From NCBI GenBank assembly GCA_035547835.1, contig DASZTW010000018.1, positions 23,619-87,618 of the forward strand: a DNA stretch of 64,000 nucleotides, written 5' to 3'. Position 1 is the first letter of the stretch, and each line of letters starts with the position of its first letter. Positions 29,500 through 38,018 of this stretch are shown one piece after another. This DNA is from Acidimicrobiales bacterium (GTDB lineage Bacteria > Actinomycetota > Acidimicrobiia > Acidimicrobiales > Iamiaceae). The notes beneath the pieces are model-generated. The model was not told the DNA's origin and made no database searches. It saw nothing but the letters and a program-made list of their open reading frames with translations. A program made the position numbers and the translations under genes.

Positions 29500-30375
29500 C
29501 GTGAAGCCGAACAGCTCGTGCGCCCGGCTGGCGTCGACCCGGCGGCGGGGTTGCCCGTCGGGTTTCGTCGTGTCCCACCGGATCTCGCCGGTGAACCCGG
29601 TGGCCGCGACGACCCGCTCGACGAGATCCTTGATCGGCATCTCCTGGTTGGCGCCCAAGTTCACGGGCTCGGCGCCGTCGTAGCGCTCCGCGGCGAGGGC
29701 GATGCCTTCCGCGGCGTCGTCCACGTAGAGGAACTCGCGGCTGGCCGACCCGGTGCCCCACACTTCGATGTGGTCAGCGCCCCGCTCGCGGGCCTCGACG
29801 CACTTCTTGATCAGCGCCGGCATCACGTGCGACACGGCCGCGTGGAACTTGTCGCCAGGGCCGTACAAGTTGGTGGGCATCAAGTAGATGCCGTTTTGGC
29901 CGTACTGCGCACGGTTGGCCTGCAGCTGCACCAGCTGCGCGAGCTTGGCGATCCCGTACGGCGCGTTCGTCTCCTCGGGGTAGCCCTGCCACAGCGACGT
30001 CTCCTGGAACGGCACCGGCGTGAACTTGGGATACGAGCAGATCGTGCCGACCACCACCGTCTTCGGGGTCTGTCGCCGCCGCGCTTCCTCGATCACGTAC
30101 GTGCCCATGAGCAAGTTGTCGAGGTAGAGGTCGGAGGGGTGCTGCTGGTTGGCGCCGATGCCGCCGACCCGCGCCGCGAGGTGGATCACGAGGTCGGGCC
30201 GGTGCGTCTCGAACATGGCGGCGACCGCGGCGGGGTCGCGCAGGTCGAACTCGGCGCTGCGAGGGGCCACGACCTCGTTGGCGCCCCGGCGACGCAGGCG
30301 CTCGAGCAGCGCCCCACCGAGGAAGCCGTGCCCTCCGGTGACGAGGACGCGGTGTTCCGACCAGGTGAACGCCAT
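29413..30375 (-). CDS. fcl: GDP-L-fucose synthase
   Basis: A 320-residue SDR. It has TGGHGFLGGALL, HLAARVGGIGANQQHPSDLYLDN, the fucose-synthase hallmark VGTICSYPKFTPVPFQE, and YGIAK with Y-x3-K, followed by MPTNLYGPGDKF. It converts GDP-4-keto-6-deoxymannose to GDP-L-fucose. The partner GDP-mannose 4,6-dehydratase (Gmd) is not in the window. It is on the minus strand, opposite to the surrounding run, so it is a separate unit. ATG 30375 gives the family start; codons upstream are arginine-rich. Its 3' end has been tandemly copied. Confidence 0.88.
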   Translation of the reverse strand: MAFTWSEHRVLVTGGHGFLGGALLERLRRRGANEVVAPRSAEFDLRDPAAVAAMFETHRPDLVIHLAARVGGIGANQQHPSDLYLDNLLMGTYVIEEARRRQTPKTVVVGTICSYPKFTPVPFQETSLWQGYPEETNAPYGIAKLAQLVQLQANRAQYGQNGIYLMPTNLYGPGDKFHAAVSHVMPALIKKCVEARERGADHIEVWGTGSASREFLYVDDAAEGIALAAERYDGAEPVNLGANQEMPIKDLVERVVAATGFTGEIRWDTTKPDGQPRRRVDASRAHELFGFTASTPFDDGLRRTVEWYLANRAAAESRDH

Positions 30376-30447
30376 GGCGCCCGATGCTACCGGAGCCAAC
30401 CTCGGGCCCCGCGGGCGACGCCGGTCCCCCGCCATCGCCCGTCCCCC

Positions 30448-30511
30448 CCTCCGAGCTGTGAGCGTTTGGCTACCTGGGAGGTGGCTGGGTGCTCACAGCG
30501 GGGGTTGGTGG
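30448..30511. repeat. Intergenic palindromic repeat (REP-like), copy 2
   Basis: A 64-bp unit that contains GCTGTGAGC and GCTCACAGC as outer arms and a CCTGGGAGG core. It is 2 bases different from the unit at 30521-30584 and clearly related to that at 20610-20658. It lies between the divergent fcl gene and the GT4 genes. Confidence 0.75.
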
Positions 30512-30520
30512 TGGCCGTCC

Positions 30521-30584
30521 CCTCCGAGCTGTGAGCGTTTGGCTGCCTGGGTGGTGGCTGGGTGCTCACAGCGGGGGTTGGTGG
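30521..30584. repeat. Intergenic palindromic repeat (REP-like), copy 3
   Basis: The second of two tandem 64-bp units separated by 9 bp. Outer arms GCTGTGAGC/GCTCACAGC are kept and the core reads CCTGGGTGG. It ends 48 bp before the start of the first GT4 gene, so it is in the probable promoter region. Confidence 0.75.
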
Positions 30585-30632
30585 GTGGGTGCTCCGTGAG
30601 GCGACCGGGGTCGCGTGCGAGAATGTGCCGTC

Positions 30633-31883
30633 ATGTCGACCGCCGGACCGACCTCGTCGCGCCCGCCGGGTGACGCCGCGCCGGGTGACGCCGCGGGAGA
30701 CGCCGCGGGTGACGCAGCGCCGGGAGACGCCGCAGCGGCAACGGTGACAGCGTCGACGGTGACGGCCGGCCGGTCGCTGCGGGTCGCCGTGACCCTCGAG
30801 CAGTGCTGGCAGCGCGTGCCCGGCGGCACGGCCACGTCGATCCTCGGGCTGGTCGGCGCGCTGGCTGCCCGCCCCGACGTCGACCTGGTCGGCGTGTCGG
30901 CTCGGCACGCGACGTCGCCGTCGCGGGCCTTTCGGCCGCCGGCGACGGTGCCGGTGCACCAGCTCCCCTTGCCAACCCTCGCGCTCTACGAGGGGTGGCA
31001 CGCCGTGCGGCGGCCGCACGTCGAGCGCGCCACCGGACCGGTCGACGTGGTGCACGGCACCGCCATCGCGGTCCCGCCGACGGCCGCGCCGTTGGTGATG
31101 ACGGTCCACGATCTGGCTTTCCTTGCCGAGCCCGACCACGCGACCCGCCACGGCAACCGGTTCTTCCGGCGCGGCACCGACCTGGCGCGGCGCCACGCCC
31201 ACCTGGTGCTGGTGCCGTCGCGTGCCACCAACGACGAGTGCGTCGCCGCAGGGTTCGAGCCGGACCGCCTGCGGGTCGTGCCGTGGGGCGTCGAGGCCGC
31301 GCCGGTCAGCGCCGAACAGGTCGACCGGGCCCGCGCCACGTTGGGCCTCGACCGGCCGTTCGTGTTGTTCGTCGGCACGGTCGAGCCGCGCAAGAACCTG
31401 GCGGCGGTGATCGACGCCATGCAGACGGTGGCGGGGCGAGGCGTCGACTTGGTGCTCGTGGGACCGGATGGCTGGAACGAGGACCTCGACGGCAAGCTGC
31501 GGCGCCTCGACGGAACCGATGTGCGGGTTCATCGGCTCGGGTTCGTCGCACCCTGCGACCTGCCGGTGCTGTACGCCGCCTGCGCGGCCTTCTGCTACCC
31601 GAGCCTGCGCGAGGGTTTCGGCATGCCGGTGCTGGAGGCGATGGCCCAGGGCGCCGCGGTCGTCACTTCGCGAGGAACGGCCACGGAGGAAGTGGCCGCA
31701 GACGCTGGGGTCGTGGTCGATCCCCGCGACCACGACGCGATCGGCGCGGCGCTGGTGGAGCTCCTCGAGGACCGCGAGCGCGCGGCGGAGCTTGGCGCGC
31801 GGGCCCGGACCCGGGCTGCGACGTACACCTGGGCGCGCACGGCCGAGCTCACCGTCGGCGCGTACCGGGAGGCCGCCGGGTGA
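30633..31883 (+). CDS. Glycosyltransferase family 4
   Basis: A 416-residue GT-B enzyme. A low-complexity N-terminal extension has repeated PGDAA/GDAA units, encoded by imperfect 12- to 15-bp repeats around 30664-30737. The acceptor domain follows (LRVAVTLEQCWQRVPGGTATSI, DVVHGTAIAVPP). The donor domain has FVLFVGTVEPRKNLAAVIDAM and the E-x7-E motif EGFGMPVLE. It would transfer a sugar from a nucleotide donor to a growing surface glycan. The N-terminal repeats are cytoplasmic and not part of the GT fold. The next gene overlaps by 4 bp (GTGA). Confidence 0.88.
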   Translation: MSTAGPTSSRPPGDAAPGDAAGDAAGDAAPGDAAAATVTASTVTAGRSLRVAVTLEQCWQRVPGGTATSILGLVGALAARPDVDLVGVSARHATSPSRAFRPPATVPVHQLPLPTLALYEGWHAVRRPHVERATGPVDVVHGTAIAVPPTAAPLVMTVHDLAFLAEPDHATRHGNRFFRRGTDLARRHAHLVLVPSRATNDECVAAGFEPDRLRVVPWGVEAAPVSAEQVDRARATLGLDRPFVLFVGTVEPRKNLAAVIDAMQTVAGRGVDLVLVGPDGWNEDLDGKLRRLDGTDVRVHRLGFVAPCDLPVLYAACAAFCYPSLREGFGMPVLEAMAQGAAVVTSRGTATEEVAADAGVVVDPRDHDAIGAALVELLEDRERAAELGARARTRAATYTWARTAELTVGAYREAAG

Positions 31884-33082
31884 GCGGGAAGATCCGCGTC
31901 GGCGTCAACGCGTTGTGGATGGTGCCCGGGGTGGTCGGTGGCACCGAAGTGGGCACTGTGTCGCTCCTGCACTCGTTCGCGGCCGCGCAGGCCGCCGGGT
32001 TCCACGACGACATCGAGGTGGTGCTGTACGGCCTCGCCCGGCTGGCCGCCGCGCACCCTCACCTCCTCGGCCAGTTCGAGCACCACCTGGTCGACCTCGA
32101 CGGGGCCCAGCGGCCGATGCGAGTCCTGGCCGAGACGCTGTGGCTGCCGATGCGATTGCGCCGCGACCACATCGACGTCGTGCACCATGCCGGCGGTGTC
32201 GTGCCGGTCGGCGGCCGTTGGATGGGCGGTGCCCGCGTGGCCCTGACCGTGCACGACGTGCAAGTGCTCGAGCACCCCGCGTACTTCGCGCCGGTGAAGC
32301 GCCGGTACCTCCAGTGGATGCTGCCCCGGTCGGTGCGCGCCGCCGACCTCGTCCTCACGCCGACCGAGGCCTCGGGTCGCACGGTGGCCGACCGCCTCGG
32401 CGTGCCCGACGAGCGGATGTGGCTGAGTCGGTTCAGCTGGCCGCGGGGGGTTCTCGAATCGCCGAGCGACGCGGAGCGCGCCCGGGTTCGAGCCACGTAC
32501 CGGCTGCCCGGCCCGTTCTTCGTGTATCCGGCGATCACGTATCCCCACAAGAACCATGCTCTGTTGCTCGACGCCTTCGCCGCGCTGGTCGACCAGGAGG
32601 GCGGCGCGGTCGATGCCATCACCGCCCCGCCGGTGCTCGTGCTCACCGGTGCCGCGGCGGGGGAGGAGGACTCGGTCGCCGCCCGCGTCGAGCGGCTCGG
32701 GATCGGCGCATCGGTCCGGCGGGTCGGGCGCATCCCCCGGCGTGACCTGGGAGTCCTGCTGGCCGAAGCGACCGCACTAACGTTTCCGTCCCAGTACGAG
32801 GGTTTCGGCCTGCCGGCACTCGAAGCGATGATCGCCGGCTGCCCGGTGATCGCGTCCGATGTCGGGGCGGTTGCCGAAGTGGTGGCCGGCGCCGGGATCC
32901 TCGTCCCGACCGACGACGCCGAGCCTTGGACCACGGCCATGCGCCGACTCCTCCACGACCCTGCCCTCCGCCAAGACCTGCGCGCCGCGGGCGTGCAGCG
33001 GGCCGCCGCGCCCACGTTCTCCGACGAGATCGCGTCGGAGCAGCTCGCTGCTGCGTACCGCCGGGCTGTGGCCGCTCGATGA
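31880..33082 (+). CDS. Glycosyltransferase family 4
   Basis: A 400-residue GT-B enzyme, related to the previous one. The N-terminal part has VGVNALWMVPGVVGGTEVGTVSLL, then DVVHHAGGVVPV and ALTVHDVQVLEHP. The donor domain has FVYPAITYPHKNHALLLDAF and the E-x7-E motif EGFGLPALE. Starting with GTG inside the preceding stop codon and ending inside the next start, it forms the middle of a three-gene glycosyltransferase run. Donor and acceptor are not known. Confidence 0.88.
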   Translation: MSGKIRVGVNALWMVPGVVGGTEVGTVSLLHSFAAAQAAGFHDDIEVVLYGLARLAAAHPHLLGQFEHHLVDLDGAQRPMRVLAETLWLPMRLRRDHIDVVHHAGGVVPVGGRWMGGARVALTVHDVQVLEHPAYFAPVKRRYLQWMLPRSVRAADLVLTPTEASGRTVADRLGVPDERMWLSRFSWPRGVLESPSDAERARVRATYRLPGPFFVYPAITYPHKNHALLLDAFAALVDQEGGAVDAITAPPVLVLTGAAAGEEDSVAARVERLGIGASVRRVGRIPRRDLGVLLAEATALTFPSQYEGFGLPALEAMIAGCPVIASDVGAVAEVVAGAGILVPTDDAEPWTTAMRRLLHDPALRQDLRAAGVQRAAAPTFSDEIASEQLAAAYRRAVAAR

Positions 33083-34434
33083 ACCTGCTGATCCTCTGCC
33101 CGCATTTCGCCCCTGACCTGGCCCCCACCGGCGAGGTCATGTCGGCGATCGCGGCCGGTCTCGTCGATCGAGGGCACCGGCTGCACTTGGTGACGGCCCT
33201 GCCCTGGTACGAGCACCACCGGGTGGAGCCCGAGTGGGAGGGACGCTGGGTCCGCCACGACGACCACCCGTGGGGTCGGGTCACCCGGGTCCACCCGTTC
33301 CCCACCGACAAGCGCAACATCCCGGCGCGGGCCGCGGCGTTCGCCGGGTTCACTGCGTTGAGCGAGCTGGTGGCGCTCGCCAGCCGGGCACGCCCCGACG
33401 CCGTGTTGGCGATGTCGCCGCCCCTGACGCTCGGCGCGGCCGGGTGGAGCGCGGCGAAGCGCTTCGGCGTGCCGTTCGTGTTCAACATCCAAGACGTCTT
33501 TCCCGACGTCGCCGTCGAGCTGGGCGCGATCGTCAACCCGCGGGTCATCGCCACAGCCAGCGCGCTCGAACGGCTCACGTACCAGGGTGCCGACGCCGTC
33601 ACCGTCTTGTCCGACGATCTCCGCGACAACGTGGTGGCCAAGCTCGCCGGGCGGCGCCGGGGCGACGCCTCGAAAGTCCGGGTGATCCCGAACTTCGTCG
33701 ACACCGAGCGGATCCGGCCAGGCCCCGCCGAGAACTCCTACCGGCGCGAGTACGGCCTCGAGGCCAAGACGGTGGTGATGTACGCGGGGAACGTCGGCCT
33801 GTCGCAGTCGCTCGACATGGTGATCGACGCGGCCGCCGGCTTCGCCGACGATCCGGACGTCGTCTTCGTGATCAACGGCGGTGGTTCGGGTCGCCCCGAG
33901 CTCGAACGCCGAGCGGCCGGCATGGCGAACGTGCGCTTCGTCGACATGCAGCCGCGCGAGCGGTTGCCCGAGGTGCTGGCTGCCGCCGACATCCACCTCG
34001 TGCCGCTCAAGGCGGGCTTGGCCCGCTCCAGCGTGCCGTCGAAGACGTACTCGATCCTGGCCGCGGGCCGACCGGTCGTGGCCAGTGTCGACCGCGGTAC
34101 CGAAGTGGCCCGCACCGTCACCGCAGCCGGTGCCGGCATCGCCGTGGCGCCGGACGAGGCCGAGCCGTTCGCCAAGGCCGTGCGCCAACTGGTCCACGAC
34201 CCTGCCCGGCGCGCCGAGATGGGACAGGCCGGCCGGGCGTTCGTCGAGCGCTGGCTGTCGCCCGCCGCGGTGGCCGCCTCGTACGAGTCGTTGTTCGTGG
34301 AGTTGATCGAGGCGCGTCACGCGGCGCCTCGTTCGCGCTGGCCCGCCCCCCGGCCGGGCAAGGGGGTCGGACCCGATGGCCGGGTCACGCTCGCGCCCGG
34401 TGGGCGGTCTCGGACGCCTCGTGAGAGCCGGTAG
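33079..34434 (+). CDS. Glycosyltransferase family 4, WbuB/WcaI type
   Basis: A 451-residue GT-B enzyme. NLLILCPHFAPDLAPTGEVM at the start, then FNIQDVFPDVAVELG, RVIPNFVDTERIRP and VVMYAGNVGLSQSLDMVIDAA, the order seen in WbuB/WcaI-like transferases (fucosyl- or N-acetylaminosugar transferases). The C-terminal donor site region is VPSKTYSILAAGRPVVASVDRGTE. WbuB-like enzymes often use GDP- or UDP-activated deoxysugars; given fcl and the rml genes this is suggestive but not proven. The last 40 residues are polar and poorly conserved. ATGA overlap with the preceding gene. Confidence 0.87.
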   Translation: MNLLILCPHFAPDLAPTGEVMSAIAAGLVDRGHRLHLVTALPWYEHHRVEPEWEGRWVRHDDHPWGRVTRVHPFPTDKRNIPARAAAFAGFTALSELVALASRARPDAVLAMSPPLTLGAAGWSAAKRFGVPFVFNIQDVFPDVAVELGAIVNPRVIATASALERLTYQGADAVTVLSDDLRDNVVAKLAGRRRGDASKVRVIPNFVDTERIRPGPAENSYRREYGLEAKTVVMYAGNVGLSQSLDMVIDAAAGFADDPDVVFVINGGGSGRPELERRAAGMANVRFVDMQPRERLPEVLAAADIHLVPLKAGLARSSVPSKTYSILAAGRPVVASVDRGTEVARTVTAAGAGIAVAPDEAEPFAKAVRQLVHDPARRAEMGQAGRAFVERWLSPAAVAASYESLFVELIEARHAAPRSRWPAPRPGKGVGPDGRVTLAPGGRSRTPRESR

Positions 34435-34445
34435 GTTGGCCCGCC

Positions 34446-35279
34446 ATGGGTAAGGCGTCTTCCGCCAAGAAGGTGGCCCGCATCACGCAGGGGAAGAAGC
34501 CCTCGGGTGGCGCGCGTCGTGCGAAATGGGGCTTCCCGGCAGTGATCGGCACGATCCTCGTGCTGGGCGTGATCAGCATCGTCTTGTTGAAGGGCTCGCA
34601 GCCCAGCGACTTCCCCAAAGCCGCCGATCTCACCAACCAGGCGAGCCCCGGCGGCGATCACATCCACGAGGCGTACGGCTTCAACATCTGCGGCAAGTGG
34701 CAGACCGCGCTCCCCGAGTTCGAGAGCCAGGTGGGCATCCACACCCACGGTGACGGCGTGATCCACATCCACCCGTACAGCATCACGGTGCAGGGCAAGC
34801 ACGCGCAGCTCAAGGTGTTCCTGAGCGGCGCCGGTGTCCGCCTGTCGAACAAGGCGCTGGTGATCCCCAAGAACTCGGTGGGCGATGGCGCCAACGTGAA
34901 GGTGCCCGGCACCTGCCCCGGCGGCAAGAAGGCCGTGCTGCGCGTGGCCGAGTGGAAGCACGCCACCAAGAACAACAAGGCCGTCACCACCCCGCCCGAC
35001 AAGATCTACACCAGCGGCTTCGGCAACATCTGGCTCGGCCACAACGGCGGCGCGCTCACGATCTTCTACGGCCCCGCCGACGCCAAGATCCCGCTGCCCA
35101 ACTACGACAACTCGATCCACTACCTGATTCAGGCAGAGGGTGGCAACGACCAGACGGTCACGCCGGGATCGTCCACGCCGAGCACCACCGTCGGCTCCGG
35201 CACCACGGCGGCCACCACCGCCACCACCACACCCTCCACTTCCGCGGGCTCGTCGACGACGGCGGCTGCGGGCGGATGA
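34446..35279 (+). CDS. Membrane-anchored extracytoplasmic protein with a His-rich segment (unknown function)
   Basis: A 277-residue protein I do not recognise. A basic cytoplasmic N-terminus is followed by one hydrophobic helix (FPAVIGTILVLGVISIVLL), then an extracytoplasmic domain of about 180 residues. It has HIHEAYGFNICGKW and GIHTHGDGVIHIHPY, two histidine-rich segments that could bind metal. A second Cys lies in GTCPGG, so one disulfide is possible. The last 35 residues are Thr/Ser-rich, like a stalk. It overlaps the nucleotidylyltransferase start by 4 bp (ATGA) and follows the glycosyltransferases, so a role in surface-polymer assembly is plausible only by position. Confidence 0.75.
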   Translation: MGKASSAKKVARITQGKKPSGGARRAKWGFPAVIGTILVLGVISIVLLKGSQPSDFPKAADLTNQASPGGDHIHEAYGFNICGKWQTALPEFESQVGIHTHGDGVIHIHPYSITVQGKHAQLKVFLSGAGVRLSNKALVIPKNSVGDGANVKVPGTCPGGKKAVLRVAEWKHATKNNKAVTTPPDKIYTSGFGNIWLGHNGGALTIFYGPADAKIPLPNYDNSIHYLIQAEGGNDQTVTPGSSTPSTTVGSGTTAATTATTTPSTSAGSSTTAAAGG

Positions 35280-36280
35280 GGGCGGTCGTCCTCGTCGGCG
35301 GGTTCGGCACGCGGCTGCGCCCGCTCACCCTCGACGCCCCCAAGCAGATGCTGCCGGTGGTGAACCGGCCCATGATCGAGCATGTCCTGGAGCATCTGGC
35401 GGGTCACGGTATCGACGACGCGGTCTTGTCGCTCGGCTACCGCCCCGATCACTTCCAGGCCGCCTATCCCGACGGGGTCTGTGCCGGAGTGAGCCTTCAC
35501 TACGCAGTGGAGCCCGAGCCGCTCGACACCGCGGGCGCGATCCGCTTCGCCGCCCTCGACGCCGGGATCGACCATCGCTTCGTGGTGGTCAATGGCGATG
35601 TGCTCACCGACCTCGATCTCGGCGCGCTGCTCGCGTTCCACGAAGAGCGTGGCGCGGAGGCCACCATCGCGCTGCACCGGGTGGAAGACCCGTCGAGGTT
35701 CGGCGTGGTGCCCACCGACGAGTCGGGCCGCGTGCTGGCGTTCGTCGAGAAGCCTCCCCGAGACGAGGCCCCGACCGATCTGATCAACGCCGGCACGTAC
35801 GTGTTCGAGCCGTCGATGATCGACCGGATCCCGGGCGGCCGGAAGGTCTCGGTGGAGCGTGAGACGTTCCCGCAAGTGGTGGCCGATGGCCGACTGTACG
35901 CGCTGGCCGATGAGAGTTACTGGCTCGACACCGGCACGCCTGCGCAGTACCTCGAGGCCCAACTCGACCTGCTCGACGGCGTGCGGGGCCGCGTGTGGGA
36001 AGGCGTGCAACCGGGCGCCGAGATCGACGGCGCTGCCACCGTCGAGCGTTCGGTCGTGGGTCGGGGAGCGTCGGTGGGCGAGGGCGCCGTGCTGATCGAC
36101 GCGATCGTGTTCCCCGGCGCAGTGATCGAGCCAGGCGCGCACGTCATCCGATCGATCGTCGGGCGCAACGCCACGGTCGGTGCCGGCGCCAGCCTCGACG
36201 AGGTGGCCGTCATCGGTGCGGGCGAGAAAGTCGCGCCGGGTGAGCAGCTGCGCGGCGTCCGCCGCCCGAGCCCCGACTGA
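35276..36280 (+). CDS. Sugar-1-phosphate nucleotidylyltransferase, likely mannose-1-phosphate guanylyltransferase
   Basis: A 334-residue nucleotidylyltransferase. RAVVLVGGFGTRLRPLTLDAPKQMLPVVNRPMIEHVLEHL is the nucleotide-binding signature, then VVNGDVLTDLDLG and FVEKPPRDEAPTDLINAGTYVFEPS. A short left-handed beta-helix closes the protein (GRGASVGEGAVLIDAIVFPGAVIEPGAHV). The pattern best matches actinobacterial GDP-mannose pyrophosphorylases (ManB/Rv3264c-like). Its GDP-mannose would feed the fucose pathway of fcl, but specificity cannot be decided from sequence alone. Confidence 0.8.
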   Translation: MRAVVLVGGFGTRLRPLTLDAPKQMLPVVNRPMIEHVLEHLAGHGIDDAVLSLGYRPDHFQAAYPDGVCAGVSLHYAVEPEPLDTAGAIRFAALDAGIDHRFVVVNGDVLTDLDLGALLAFHEERGAEATIALHRVEDPSRFGVVPTDESGRVLAFVEKPPRDEAPTDLINAGTYVFEPSMIDRIPGGRKVSVERETFPQVVADGRLYALADESYWLDTGTPAQYLEAQLDLLDGVRGRVWEGVQPGAEIDGAATVERSVVGRGASVGEGAVLIDAIVFPGAVIEPGAHVIRSIVGRNATVGAGASLDEVAVIGAGEKVAPGEQLRGVRRPSPD

Positions 36281-36283
36281 CCG

Positions 36284-37231
36284 ATGCGGACCTTGGTGAC
36301 GGGCGGAGCCGGGTTCATTGGATCGACTCTGGTCGACCGGCTCCTCGCCGAGGGCCACGCGGTCGACGTGGTCGACGACCTCTCCCGCGGCAGTCTCGCC
36401 AACCTCGCCGAGGCGCGCGCCGACCGGTCACACGAGGTCACGTTCCACCAGATCGACATCCGTGACCCCGGGGTCACCGCGTTGATCGCGCGCCGCCAGC
36501 CCGAGGTCGTCTTCCATCTCGCGGCGCAGGTCGATGTGCGCGTCTCGGTCGCCGACCCGGCGCTCGACGCGGCGATCAACGTGGTCGGCAGCCTGCAGGT
36601 GCTCGAGGGAGCACGGCAGGGCGGCGCCCGCAAAGTCGTGTTCGCCTCGAGCGGCGGCACGATCTACGGCGACGTGCCGGGTACCGAGCTGCCGATCAAG
36701 GAGAGCCACGCGCAGCAGCCGGTCTCGCCGTACGGCGTCGCCAAGAAGGTGGTCACCGACTACCTGCACGTCTACCGGGACCTGTACCAGATCGAGTACA
36801 CGTCGCTCGCGCTTGCCAACGTGTACGGCCCTCGGCAGGACCCCCACGGCGAGGCGGGCGTGGTGGCGATCTTCGCGGGACGGCTGCTGGGCGGTGAGCC
36901 GTGCACGATCTTCGGCGACGGGCGCCAGACCCGTGACTATGTCTACGTCGATGACGTGGTCGATGCGTTCGTGCGGGCCGCCGAGAAGGGCAGCGGCCTG
37001 GTGTTGAACATCGGCACGGGTGTGGAGACGTCGGTGGTCGACCTCTACCGGACGATGGCGGGACTGGCCGGCGTCGTTGGCGAGCCCGAGCACGCGCCGG
37101 CCCGACCGGGCGAACTCGAACGCTCCGCCCTCGACGCGTCACGTGCGGCGATCCATCTGGGGTGGGAGCCGTGGACCACGCTGCCCGAAGGATCGGCGGC
37201 GGTGCTGAGGTGGTTCCACGACCGATCCTGA
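36284..37231 (+). CDS. UDP-glucose 4-epimerase-like SDR (GalE family)
   Basis: A 315-residue extended SDR. TLVTGGAGFIGSTLVDRLL binds NAD, FHLAAQVDVRVSVADP and SSGGTIYGD are GalE-group motifs, YGVAK holds Y-x3-K, and NVYGPRQDPHGEAGVVAIF follows. It would interconvert UDP-glucose/galactose or their N-acetyl forms. It starts 3 bp after the nucleotidylyltransferase stop, so is the last gene of the glycan run, and faces a TetR gene. The precise substrate is open. Confidence 0.85.
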   Translation: MRTLVTGGAGFIGSTLVDRLLAEGHAVDVVDDLSRGSLANLAEARADRSHEVTFHQIDIRDPGVTALIARRQPEVVFHLAAQVDVRVSVADPALDAAINVVGSLQVLEGARQGGARKVVFASSGGTIYGDVPGTELPIKESHAQQPVSPYGVAKKVVTDYLHVYRDLYQIEYTSLALANVYGPRQDPHGEAGVVAIFAGRLLGGEPCTIFGDGRQTRDYVYVDDVVDAFVRAAEKGSGLVLNIGTGVETSVVDLYRTMAGLAGVVGEPEHAPARPGELERSALDASRAAIHLGWEPWTTLPEGSAAVLRWFHDRS

Positions 37232-37272
37232 CGTGCCGTCCGTCACGTCCGTTCGGGGCCGAGTGCTACAGT

Positions 37273-37896
37273 TCAACCCCTATGTCGCAATGGCTCGGGG
37301 GAGGCGTGCGGGCTGAGCGCCGGCACGATCAGCGACGTCAACAGCGTCCGCAGATCGTCGAGCGCGGGCACGAACACCAAGCTGAACGCCATCCGCACGA
37401 GCCATTCGGCGGTCGCACTGGGGTCGACCTCGGCCAGGATGCCCCCGTCGATCGCCTGCTGCAGGGGAGGGGTCACCCGCTCGACCACCCAGGCGAGCAG
37501 CGCGGGCAGCTCGCTCGTGAGGCGGATCTGGAGGGTGTGGGGGTCGTCGCTGAGGATCTTCGCCAGCACGGGGTGCGCCCGGGCCGAGGTCACCACGTGC
37601 TCCACCGCATCCACCACGATGGCTGGCCCGTCCGGTGCGTCGGGCGACCAGGTCAGCGAGTTCAGCAGGCGCCAGGCCTCGCGGGCGGCGAGCTGGCGGG
37701 CCATGTCGTCGACGGTGCCCACCTGCCGGTACACGGTGGTGCGGTTCACGCCCAGCTCCCGAGCCACATCCTGCACGGTGGTGCGGAACAGCCCGTGGCG
37801 AGCGAAGCACGCCGCCGCGGCATCGAGGTAGCGGTCGAGCTCCGGCGGGGGTGGCGTCACGGCTGCATCGGCGAGGCCGCGCAAGTCGACCTCCAT
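37273..37896 (-). CDS. TetR family transcriptional regulator next to the mce operon
   Basis: A 207-residue regulator. The helix-turn-helix region is YLDAAAACFARHGLFRTTVQDVARELGVNRTTVYRQVGTVDDM, TetR_N-like. The remaining helical region is the ligand domain (PVLAKILSDDPHTLQIRLT and onward). ATG 37896 is preferred; the longer frame begins with TTG 37941. It is divergent from the yrbE/mce operon, with 122 bp between; the AT-rich segment 37948-37972 stands out there and is the most probable promoter/operator region. Regulation of the mce operon is inferred. Confidence 0.85.
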   Translation of the reverse strand: MEVDLRGLADAAVTPPPPELDRYLDAAAACFARHGLFRTTVQDVARELGVNRTTVYRQVGTVDDMARQLAAREAWRLLNSLTWSPDAPDGPAIVVDAVEHVVTSARAHPVLAKILSDDPHTLQIRLTSELPALLAWVVERVTPPLQQAIDGGILAEVDPSATAEWLVRMAFSLVFVPALDDLRTLLTSLIVPALSPHASPEPLRHRG

Positions 37897-38018
37897 GACC
37901 CCCCGTGCCGCAGGACGGACCACCACTCGCCTTCCCACCAACCGGGCAAATTAGCACAAACCGACATATTCGTCGCCGTGTTGCACGCGGCGCGGCGCAG
38001 CCGTGCCGGGAGTCGCCC

